DNA of 64,000 nt, taken from assembly GCF_008180195.1 (NCBI RefSeq), contig NZ_VTAV01000004.1, positions 273,734-337,733 of the forward strand, read 5' to 3'. The notes under the pieces are model-generated. The model saw only the letters and a program-made list of their open reading frames with translations, made no database searches and was not told where the DNA came from. How positions within the stretch are numbered: the stretch's first letter is position 1; every line of letters starts with the position of its first letter. A program made the translations under genes and the position numbers. The DNA is from Sphingobacterium phlebotomi (GTDB lineage: Bacteria > Bacteroidota > Bacteroidia > Sphingobacteriales > Sphingobacteriaceae). This document shows, piece after piece, positions 54,101-60,754 of this stretch.

Positions 54101-54358
54101 TAATTCAATCTGTTCAAAACTTAATGTGTCCCTACCATAACCGATTAAATAAAAAACGAAACAATCCGCGCCGTTGTCCAATTGATATACTCCTTCCGAA
54201 TCTGTCCGACCAACATACCGACCGCCGCAATCCGATATCGATACTCCCGAAAGAACATCCTTGGAATTGCCATCCCGTACAACCAGCCTTATAGACTGTG
54301 CATACGATTCTGACAGACATCCTAGATATAAACCTATCAGCAATAAAATTGGCCTCAT
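51191..54358 (-). CDS. SusC/RagA-family TonB-dependent receptor without STN domain
   Basis: A 1055-residue outer-membrane receptor. After a signal peptide comes a carboxypeptidase-like domain (IRLVVRDGNSKDVLSGVSIS), a TonB box region (EEVLVSTGYETMSKERATGS), the plug with APLVVVDNFPYEGDINDINP and ITVLKDAAASSIWGARAGNG, and the barrel ending LHLSVGINMIF. No STN domain is visible, so its control does not use a FecR/sigma pair. Its ATG overlaps the stop of the upstream gene (ATGA, 54355-54358), so it is translationally coupled to the thioredoxin-like gene. Confidence 0.95.
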   Translation of the reverse strand: MRPILLLIGLYLGCLSESYAQSIRLVVRDGNSKDVLSGVSISDCGGRYVGRTDSEGVYQLDNGADCFVFYLIGYGRDTLSFEQIELKAGHVWLYETSQELEEVLVSTGYETMSKERATGSFDYIENSLLERQIAPDIISKLEGLSPAILFDKRNGAEGNFSVRGLSTITNNMKAPLVVVDNFPYEGDINDINPNDVDNITVLKDAAASSIWGARAGNGVIVITLKKGRTDSPFQLTAKSNLSIIDKEDAFYRQQVSNETYIETERFLFERGNYDAALNNRRTWPIVSPAVELLNNFREGDITEEVLLAELEKLKDGDIRRDISKYLRQKAVNQQYVVQLSGGSAKASTLISLGYDNMRDQVVGNGSNRLTMRASQNWKPLEKLSIEAGMLYTATTTNNNGLASVRPGVSGTLYPYARLVDDNGNPARLVQNYRTGFVDTVGGGQLLDWTYVPLADRDLNNNHTRAKALTMNLGAKYELLAGLNSEFRYQYQYSNTVNDHLQDEQSFFVRDLINKYSQMNGNTVERAIPLGSILDRANSERRSHAIRGQLTYQKSFIHSELNVLAGGEVRENVTAAGNIRWYGYDAETLIMQPVDYTTRYDYYGGLGSGTIPYLHADRKLNDRFVSIYLNGAYAWERKYTFSFSARRDASNLFGVNTNNKWKPLWSVGGLWNIDKESFYKWDALPRLAVRLTYGHSGNVNNSVPAQTTITYGSSVTRTGQFINAYVNSPPNADLRWENVRQINGAIEFGTKNNRVRGSIEYFNKLSTDLLAIVNADPTLGFAIINKNSATMETHGWEAQITTSNLSGKLNWDTHWMYSFNKSTVKEYLYDTPLPYSLVSQGSSLIPIEGHSAYNLVSYRFMGLTPENGDPQFSVDGEAYSNYVDLRNKVSLSDLVFHGSAIPEHYGTVRNSFSYGSWSLSALIGYRFGYFFRRESINYATMIGGEAAHADFYDRWQQAGDEQSTNIPSFVYPNDSRRDQIYAYADILVEKGDNITLHDVNLSYALSPKRGMFSRLVLQAYARNLGILWKHTKTPVDPNSISMRLPLHLSVGINMIF

Positions 54359-55824
54359 AAATCTCCTCCCTCTTTCTTAAGATAGACATATCCGCTCGGT
54401 GTCAATTCCAATTGTGTAGAAGGGCTTCGATAGTTTGATTCTTTGAGTACGAACATCACCTGTTCTCGTTCTTGCTTTTCTATTTTTATTCCCTGTAGAA
54501 GTAAAGCTTTCTGAAGTTCACCAAAATCGGATAGATCATCTACGATATCAAGGTCTATATTTTTACGTATGCCCGTCTCATCGATTACGAATGGCGTTTT
54601 TCCATCAGCTAGTTTGTTGAGCATATACACCAGCTGCGTGATTGGATAATTCTGCAGATAAGACGATGATCGATTACGAGAAGGCTGGTCTAATACTTCA
54701 TACCCTCCATTAAGAACTGTTACACCTTTTCTCACGAGTTTTCGCTGGAGACCATCCTCTGCGTAAGGGATTCTAGACGTATCAGATACCGTCAGCACCA
54801 GACACGGAACTTTGATTTTCTTTAAACCTGCTTGTAAACCAAATTTGAATTCTAGATCATTTTTCATTTTCCTTTTCGCCTCAGTGACCGTCGTTTTGAA
54901 GGGCATGACCGACTCATACGTGAACATTACCTTCTCGAGAGGATATTCATCATTATTCTGGTCATAAAGTGCCGGATCTGCTACTTCAAAAATCCGTCGT
55001 GAAGGTAGAAGATGGATACCTGTGTGTTTTACGTTTTCATCTTCAACAAAAACGGCATGCCCAAATAGCTTAATAAGCCGTGTATTTAGTGAATAATAAT
55101 GAGCATGGCGTTTTGCACTATCTGTCCTGAAGGACGTGGTAAATGGCATAGCTGCATTGTAGGGCAAAAAAGCACTATAATAGATACCGTCTGTACCTGC
55201 ACCATCGCTCAATAAAGGAGAATCTATGGTTTGCATCCGTTGACGGACTGGCTCCGCATTTCCATCTGCTATCATTTCTTCCAAGTTCTCCACGTTCAAT
55301 GCCGACGGCACGGAAATAGCTCTAACTCTTCCTCTTGTATCTAAAACGACGACATGGGGTATGCTTTTGCTCGGGAAGTAGGCATCTAATACCTTACCGT
55401 CTACGATAGAACTAAAACTACTTTTTATAGCGGTGATAGTTGGAGAAACACTTTTATTTAAGAAATTAAGAATCGTATTATGATCTTGAAAGGTAATGGG
55501 CAGCAACTTTGCCTGTTTCCCCATCTTGGTCTCTAGCTCGTGCATATAAGGCATACTTGCCAAACAGCTCGCGCACCACGTAGCCCAGAAATCGAGTATG
55601 ATCAGCTTCTTATCCCGATAATCCCTTAGCTTAATGGTATCTTCTCCCGTTGAATGGCTTACCAGCTGCAAAGGCATATCCCACACCTCCTCTGGTATGG
55701 TATCCCCAATCTGTAAAGGCTTGATTTCGGTTTGCCCTTCGGCAGTCCGCGTTTCCACGGACTGCGCCAAGGCTGTTGATAGATTAAACAACATGAAACA
55801 AATCAATGCCAATACACAGGGCAT
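54355..55824 (-). CDS. Secreted thioredoxin/TlpA-like protein with a DUF3738-like C-terminus
   Basis: The frame is open to 56310, but the real start is ATG 55824: it has the AAGGAGGAG site 7 bases before it and a signal peptide (MPCVLALICFMLFNLSTALA). The upstream extension would be read through a repeat array. The 489-residue protein has a TlpA-like domain with the active site FWATWCASCLASMPYM (CASC) and IPHVVVLDTRGRVRAI, then a C-terminal domain with PFVIDETGIRKNIDLDIVDD and LQKALLLQGIKIEKQEREQV, similar to DUF3738. It is probably a periplasmic or surface disulfide oxidoreductase that serves the SusCD substrate. Confidence 0.9.
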   Translation of the reverse strand: MPCVLALICFMLFNLSTALAQSVETRTAEGQTEIKPLQIGDTIPEEVWDMPLQLVSHSTGEDTIKLRDYRDKKLIILDFWATWCASCLASMPYMHELETKMGKQAKLLPITFQDHNTILNFLNKSVSPTITAIKSSFSSIVDGKVLDAYFPSKSIPHVVVLDTRGRVRAISVPSALNVENLEEMIADGNAEPVRQRMQTIDSPLLSDGAGTDGIYYSAFLPYNAAMPFTTSFRTDSAKRHAHYYSLNTRLIKLFGHAVFVEDENVKHTGIHLLPSRRIFEVADPALYDQNNDEYPLEKVMFTYESVMPFKTTVTEAKRKMKNDLEFKFGLQAGLKKIKVPCLVLTVSDTSRIPYAEDGLQRKLVRKGVTVLNGGYEVLDQPSRNRSSSYLQNYPITQLVYMLNKLADGKTPFVIDETGIRKNIDLDIVDDLSDFGELQKALLLQGIKIEKQEREQVMFVLKESNYRSPSTQLELTPSGYVYLKKEGGDL

Positions 55825-55831
55825 TGATTTG

Positions 55832-55840
55832 CTCCTCCTT
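55832..55840 (-). promoter_or_regulatory. Strong ribosome-binding site that fixes the thioredoxin-like gene start
   Basis: On the minus strand AAGGAGGAG ends 7 bases before ATG 55824. It is the best Shine-Dalgarno site in the neighbourhood, which rules against the longer reading frame. Confidence 0.75.
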
Positions 55841-55958
55841 GTTGTCAACGAAAATATACGTTTGGAAAAACGATATTTATTGAGAAAGCATAAATATAGC
55901 GAAAAATAAGTAACTAGTAAATTATTTTGCCGTCTACCCCAAAAAAACAACCTGTTTC

Positions 55959-56173
55959 TTCGGGTGCTGTTCGGACATCCTTCGGACGCGCTTCGAGTCC
56001 GCTTCGGGAGTGGTTCGGGACAACTTCGGTAATCCTTCGGGTTTGCTTCGGTTGTTCTTCGGGTGGCACCCGAACAGCAGTCGAACACTTCCCGAACAGC
56101 ACCCGAACCAGTGTCGAACAAATCTCGAGGATATTCCGAAGTAACGTCGACCACCTCTCGAACGGTTGCCGAA
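55959..56173. repeat. Dyad array of 11-bp TTCGG units
   Basis: From 55959 ten units of 11 bases each start with TTCGG (or TTCGA): 55959, 55970, 55981, 55992, 56003, 56014, 56025, 56036, 56047, 56058. The six bases after the core vary. From 56064 ten units end with the reverse complement core (CCGAA, TCGAA or a one-base variant) at 56074, 56085, 56096, 56107, 56118, 56129, 56140, 56151, 56162 and 56173. All 20 are exactly 11 bases apart, and the cores are symmetric about 56066. The spacers are not complementary. Function unknown; see findings. Confidence 0.92.
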
Positions 56174-56570
56174 GGCAAGCCATGGTCGTCCTCTCCTACT
56201 GGATGGGCCAGAATTTTGGATAATCGAGGTGGTTTTTCTTTCCGGAAACTGACTTCTCGTTCGCGTTGGCTAAAGGCCAGTCCTCTCCCACCCTTGTAAA
56301 AATTGTTCATTTTTTTAAGGTTTTAAGAGTGTGGCCTAGAGCTGTTGGCTGAATGGGATTCTTTCCTATTTCTCCTTTGTGCCTAAGCTGATCTTAAGCC
56401 ACACAGTTAGTTAAATTTTTGAAAAGTGAATGCAGACGAAGCGGTTTGGACATTGGTTTTATGATTCGGTTCTCCGTTGCCGCATTCTTTAGGAAAGCCA
56501 AAAATGGCTATTCTACCGCCGAATTAATCGGGCGGAGAAATTAGGTTCTTGTAGAGTTGCCTGTAAATGA

Positions 56571-56619
56571 GAAAAGCACGAAAAGCATTACAATTTCGTA
56601 ATGTTATTTCGTACTTTTC
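56571..56619. repeat. Long imperfect hairpin upstream of the XRE gene
   Basis: GAAAAGCACGAAA (56571-56583) pairs with TTTCGTACTTTTC (56607-56619) with one mismatch, and inside it CATTAC (56586) pairs with GTAATG (56598). It has no clear T tract and is about 400 bases before the next gene. It may be a terminator or structured RNA; the rest of the gap 56174-57027 shows only AT-rich sequence. Confidence 0.65.
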
Positions 56620-57027
56620 TTCTTTAATCAAATTCTCCATAGTTCGTTATATTTCAACGAACCCGAAAGATTAAAGATGGATTGACTCCCTGCTCATCTT
56701 TCTGTAACGAAGGCCCTGGCAGAACCCCTAATCTCGTCTGAGGTCGATTTCGATACGCAACACAGTTGATTAAGCAAGCGCCAATCCTACCTCAGAAATA
56801 AATTTTTCCAAAGATAGGATAAATTGACGCATTACTCACTCTCGCGTTGCTAAAACTGCCAGGTTTCGTTACGAGGTTCGTTTGTAGTCTATTTTACCTA
56901 TATCTACTTTATATATCTTTTATTCTAAATCTTCATTAAATCATACTTCAAGACAAAAATGTAAATTATTTTTAAATATACAAAATTTTAGTCAATTACA
57001 AATGATTTCATTTCGTGTATTTGCCAA

Positions 57028-57522
57028 ATGGAATCATTTTTCGGCAAGAATTTAAGAGCAATAAGAAAAAGCTTAAACCTTTCAATTAAACGGTTTTCAG
57101 AACTCACTGGAGTATCGCGAGCAACAATAGTAAATGTTGAGCAGGGGCACACAGGTTTGAAAATAAAAACAATGGAACGTCTTATAAGCTTTACAAACTT
57201 TACTGTCGAAAGGGTTAGCTCACCAAAATTTAAAATTCCAACCGATATACAGACACAATTATTTCTTATTCATAAAAATGATCTGGCAAAAAGAGAATAT
57301 TTTATGAAGAGACCGAAGATATTGGATGCTGTGGATAAAGGACTGATAGATAGTGATTATTTTAAATCACCTCGAGAAATTAACGAAATAGTTTCATACT
57401 TTGCTGATATGGGTTGGAAGATCTTAGGGACATCTCTACAGAATGAGTTGAAAAAACATCCGAATGTTCAAGTTGATCCTCATCCAACTAAAAAGAATAC
57501 GAATGTATACAGTAGGAAGTGA
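57028..57522 (+). CDS. XRE-family helix-turn-helix protein
   Basis: A 164-residue protein with a Cro/CI-type domain at residues 5-60: FFGKNLRAIRKSLNLSIKRF, SELTGVSRATIVNVEQGHTG, LKIKTMERLISF. The C-terminal part (PTDIQTQLFLIHKNDLAKRE and later) is a helical extension with no assigned family. It follows a very AT-rich 100-base region that should contain its promoter, and it opens the gene group to 64 kb. It may regulate the following genes. Confidence 0.88.
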   Translation: MESFFGKNLRAIRKSLNLSIKRFSELTGVSRATIVNVEQGHTGLKIKTMERLISFTNFTVERVSSPKFKIPTDIQTQLFLIHKNDLAKREYFMKRPKILDAVDKGLIDSDYFKSPREINEIVSYFADMGWKILGTSLQNELKKHPNVQVDPHPTKKNTNVYSRK

Positions 57523-57581
57523 TTCAGATCATCGTTGACAAGACGAACCATGAAGGAAAATGACGGATTTAAAAGCTAATC

Positions 57582-57761
57582 ATGAGAGGTAAGAAATATT
57601 TACTTATATTGCTGATGGCGCTGACTAGTTTATTAGCATACGTCTACTTGAGAAAGTCTAACTTTTTTGAGATCGATGCATGTTTAGATTGCGGAGGACG
57701 CTGGAATTATCAAACCGAGGAATGCGACAGTAGTGGTCTAAAGAAAGATATTCAACGGTAA
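57582..57761 (+). CDS. Small membrane-anchored Cys-containing protein, 59 residues
   Basis: The frame is MRGKKYLLILLMALTSLLAY (signal or membrane anchor) followed by VYLRKSNFFEIDACLDCGGR, WNYQTEECDSSGLKKDIQR and TAA. The CLDCGGRWNYQTEEC part, with three Cys and a GG-R-W core, recurs in many small bacterial proteins, so I take it as a real gene. The function is unknown. It is too short for a standard ORF cutoff and lies between the XRE gene and the HEPN-like gene. Confidence 0.75.
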   Translation: MRGKKYLLILLMALTSLLAYVYLRKSNFFEIDACLDCGGRWNYQTEECDSSGLKKDIQR

Positions 57762-57824
57762 GTATTATTTTGAGCAGATTACAGATTAAAGTTTAATACC
57801 AATATACCTAGTACAATCAAAATC

Positions 57825-58298
57825 ATGACAGGTCTCCAAGAAATGGTTTTTATCGATGAAATTGCTTTACAGGCAAAGATTGCTAAAAGGGCTGCTGATC
57901 GTTTAATCGAGACTCATGATACTTTTGACAAAATTGAGGTATGGTGTTCCATTCAGTCTATTTTGGTTGCCGCAGGCAATGTGTCTAAAATTCTTTGGCC
58001 ATCTAGTAAAAAATACAAGCAACGTGGCGAAAGATTAAGACAAATGCTTAAAGTCGAAAATGATAATCCGATTTCTGACCGTAAATTCCGAAATCATTTT
58101 GAGCATTACGACGAACGAGTTGAAGATTGGTTTAAAAATTCACCAAGCGCCGTTTATATTGATCAGGCAATGAATCCATCCCTTCAATCTAGAAACCTCA
58201 ATACTCACCGAGGATATAATTCCTTCAATAACACGTTGGTATTTAGAAGTGCAGACACCAGAGCAAGTTGCCCCATAGTTCCGTTATATGCATTATAA
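57825..58298 (+). CDS. Hypothetical protein with a HEPN-like motif
   Basis: A 157-residue helical protein. Near residues 86-100 it has RKFRNHFEHYDERVEDWF, in which RNHFEH fits the RX4H signature of HEPN domains. The last 30 residues (from NTHRGYNSFNN) look less conserved. The family is not recognised, but HEPN proteins are often RNases in toxin-antitoxin or antiphage systems. It is convergent with the DUF4276 gene, whose stop is 2 bases away. Confidence 0.55.
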   Translation: MTGLQEMVFIDEIALQAKIAKRAADRLIETHDTFDKIEVWCSIQSILVAAGNVSKILWPSSKKYKQRGERLRQMLKVENDNPISDRKFRNHFEHYDERVEDWFKNSPSAVYIDQAMNPSLQSRNLNTHRGYNSFNNTLVFRSADTRASCPIVPLYAL

Positions 58299-58299
58299 T

Positions 58300-58938
58300 T
58301 TAATTATAACGATGCACTAATAATTTATCAATCCAATTGTCAAATCTAGGACATTTTGAACGCATTGTTTCAATAGAAACTTCTGTGCAGATCAACTCGG
58401 AATCGTTAACCTTGTCGTATGGAAAAATTCTTTTCAATCTTTTTGAAGGAGACGTAGTAGCCCCGCCATTGATATCTTCAGGATTTATATAAGCACTTAT
58501 AATTGTTTGTATTTGATCAATCTTACCTGCATCGTCCAACAAAAATTGGAAACCTTCAATTGACGAAAAAAGTAATGTCTCAAATTCATATTTTTGGATG
58601 TATGGTATATAATTAGGATTTGAATCAAAATCTAAATACATTGCTTGTTCAATAAGATCACAATTAGTTATACTATAGCCAGGGAAATCATTAGGGAGTC
58701 TAAAAAAATCTAACAGTGTAGTAATTACGACATTACCTTGGCTTTCAATTCGAATTAAATCATTTTTCAGGTATTGATAGGAAACATTTCCTCCCTTTTG
58801 TTGCAACTTATTATTCGTTATAATCTTTTGGGCATTTATCGAAATATTAAGTCCTTGTGATATTAGATAGGGACTTAAGAATTTGTTAACAAAAACCAAT
58901 TCAGAGTCTCCCTCTACTAAAATTACTAATCTTTTCAT
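58300..58938 (-). CDS. DUF4276/TOPRIM-like protein, partner of the AAA ATPase
   Basis: I use ATG 58938 (MKRLVILVEGDSELVFVNKF). The 212-residue protein begins with the TOPRIM-like LVILVEGDSE, with conserved Glu, and has TTLLDFFRLP as a candidate metal-binding Asp strand and YIQKYEFETLLFSSIEGF, all typical of DUF4276. The family is thought to be a nuclease-type effector. Its start follows the stop of the ATPase gene by about 1 base, so it is co-translated. The pair looks like the ATPase + TOPRIM layout of PARIS/OLD systems. Confidence 0.82.
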   Translation of the reverse strand: MKRLVILVEGDSELVFVNKFLSPYLISQGLNISINAQKIITNNKLQQKGGNVSYQYLKNDLIRIESQGNVVITTLLDFFRLPNDFPGYSITNCDLIEQAMYLDFDSNPNYIPYIQKYEFETLLFSSIEGFQFLLDDAGKIDQIQTIISAYINPEDINGGATTSPSKRLKRIFPYDKVNDSELICTEVSIETMRSKCPRFDNWIDKLLVHRYN

Positions 58939-58939
58939 T

Positions 58940-60013
58940 TTAAAAAGGTTGCCCTCCAAAGATGTTTTTCTCCCAAATTTCACCTAGACTATACTCCGAG
59001 GTCCACCTAGATAGTTCATCAATATCAAGTCTCTTAAATACAGTTTCATACCCACTTCTATCTGCAACAATTATATCTTCAGCTTTAAAATTATTTAGCA
59101 ACGTTACAGACTGTGTAGAAATGACGATCTGTGTTCCCTCTTCCGATTTCTTTCTAAATAAGCCACATAGCTTATTTATAGCTATTGGATGCAACCCTAA
59201 TTCAGGCTCATCAATTATGATCGTTTTAGGAGGATTCGGTTGTAATAATAGCGTTGCCAAACAAATAAATCTCAATGTTCCATCCGATAAATTGTGAGCA
59301 TTGAAATAAGAATCATAATTGCCTTTCTCTTGCCATTCTAGTAAAATAGTATTAGGATCTAATCGATTCGGTTCCAACTGAAATCTCTCGAAAAATGGGG
59401 CTATAGATTTTACCGTACGCTCAATTCTCATAAAGTGCTTATTATGCATTTGCTTTAGTAGATATAAGAATGAGGACAAGTTACTCCCGTCTCTTTTCAA
59501 AGAAAAATTATCATGAATATTGGATTGCGATTTTATTGGTGAGGTATCGCCTGTATCATGGAAGTGATAAACTTCAAACTCCTTTAATAAGTCATTTACG
59601 TAAAAAGCTTGTCTTTGTTTTGAATGTCTGAAAGTAGTTTCCAAAACATTCCTCCCGTAATTAGCTTCATGCCAGCCACTGCTTGCATTGAACGAAGTTC
59701 CGATATCTTTAATAAACAATGAATAGTCACCTTTCTGCAAGGTAAAGTAAAACCGATTTATGTCATCAAACTGAATTCCAATTATTACCTCTTGCGTTAC
59801 CTTATCTCCTAAATGTAGAAATGTATTTGCTCCACCTTTACGAACTATATAATTCTGTAGGTTTTCCTCATATAGATTGCGAATTAAAGAAAATATGGAA
59901 ATGAAATTACTTTTCCCCACTCCATTTCCACCAATCAGTACATTGAGAGGTTTTAATTCAATCTGTTGATTTTTTATTGACTTATATCCTTGAACGGTTA
60001 CTAGCGATATCAT
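58940..60013 (-). CDS. AAA_21-type ATPase of a PARIS/OLD-like two-gene system
   Basis: A 357-residue ABC-like ATPase. Walker A is LIGGNGVGKSNFISIF (26-41), the signature-like block is HNLSDGTLRFICLATLLLQP, Walker B is KTIIIDEPELGLHPIAINKL and the H-loop is QIVISTQSVTLL. There is no TOPRIM domain in this protein; the separate DUF4276 gene supplies it. Such ATPases sense phage proteins and release or activate the nuclease. The gene is first in a two-gene minus-strand operon. Confidence 0.85.
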   Translation of the reverse strand: MISLVTVQGYKSIKNQQIELKPLNVLIGGNGVGKSNFISIFSLIRNLYEENLQNYIVRKGGANTFLHLGDKVTQEVIIGIQFDDINRFYFTLQKGDYSLFIKDIGTSFNASSGWHEANYGRNVLETTFRHSKQRQAFYVNDLLKEFEVYHFHDTGDTSPIKSQSNIHDNFSLKRDGSNLSSFLYLLKQMHNKHFMRIERTVKSIAPFFERFQLEPNRLDPNTILLEWQEKGNYDSYFNAHNLSDGTLRFICLATLLLQPNPPKTIIIDEPELGLHPIAINKLCGLFRKKSEEGTQIVISTQSVTLLNNFKAEDIIVADRSGYETVFKRLDIDELSRWTSEYSLGEIWEKNIFGGQPF

Positions 60014-60149
60014 ATACTTTAAACTTAATACAAATTAACGAAATATCTTACATTCAGTTAAGCACCTCTAAATAAAACTGTTTAGTTACTGGATATAATG
60101 TTGATTCGCGCCCTCCGCTGGACATACTCACTCCTCTATCGAGTTAATC

Positions 60150-60345
60150 TCAGCCCAACTGATGACCTAACAATATTACTTCTTTTTTCTTAGACTTTCG
60201 CCTTTTAATTCAATTCGATATGAGCCACGCACCAGTCGGTCAAGTATTGCATCCGCAATTGTATCTTCACCGATTACATCATACTCAATGTCTTTTGCAG
60301 AACAAGTGCGTTTAAGGAAATGATTACGTTTCGTTTTGTGCCACT
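60150..60345 (-). pseudogene. 3' fragment of an IstB-type IS21 ATP-binding protein gene
   Basis: The minus strand reads EYDVIGEDTIADAILDRLVR and GSYRIELKGESLRKKE, the well-known C-terminus of IstB helper ATPases. The frame is not open at the 5' side and runs past the normal KKK end before its TGA. Nothing of the upstream istB or istA remains on this side. Confidence 0.88.
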
Positions 60346-60413
60346 ATACGAGATCAAGAAACTACCTTGCCGCTTGAAAAAAAAACAGCGACATTGCCGA
60401 CATCCTCGATCCG

Positions 60414-60660
60414 ATGGACTTAAAACAAATACTCACTTTACATCTGGACGATTACAGTAACCGTAAAACAGGTTCCGTTCTCGGTATTTCCCGTAATACG
60501 GTCAACACCTACAGCAGCTTTTCGCAGCTAGCGAATACTCATTCCAACAGCTTCTGTGCTTCGACACGGCCGCTTTATACGAACTGTTCTCGTCGCACAC
60601 CACCCTGGACACAGCACGGCATAATGAGCTCATGCATCGAATTTGTGACAGCAGCTCAGG
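60414..60660 (+). pseudogene. 5' fragment of an IstA-type IS21 transposase gene, frameshifted
   Basis: MDLKQILTLHLDDYSNRKTG and SVLGISRNTVNTY match the N-terminal HTH of IstA; after about codon 35 the match moves to another frame (FAASEYSFQQLLCFDTAALY, ELFSSHTTLDTARHNELMHR). The gene has therefore lost its frame and its 3' part. It is on the opposite strand to the IstB fragment, so the element was broken and inverted. Confidence 0.85.
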
Positions 60661-60754
60661 AAGCTAAAATTGTATCAGAAAAATCAGATGCATCAAGCTT
60701 CTCTTGCTTAATTAACTTCGTATCGCTATCTTTAATCTACATACTCTCGTTACC

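Noticed and set aside
55959..56173. CRISPR array
   Set aside because: Units are only 11 bases with a 5-base core, the orientation flips in the middle and no cas genes are present.
55825..56310. A 162-codon N-terminal extension of the thioredoxin-like protein
   Set aside because: It is read through the 11-bp array, lacks a ribosome-binding site at its start, and would bury the clear signal peptide and Shine-Dalgarno site at 55824.
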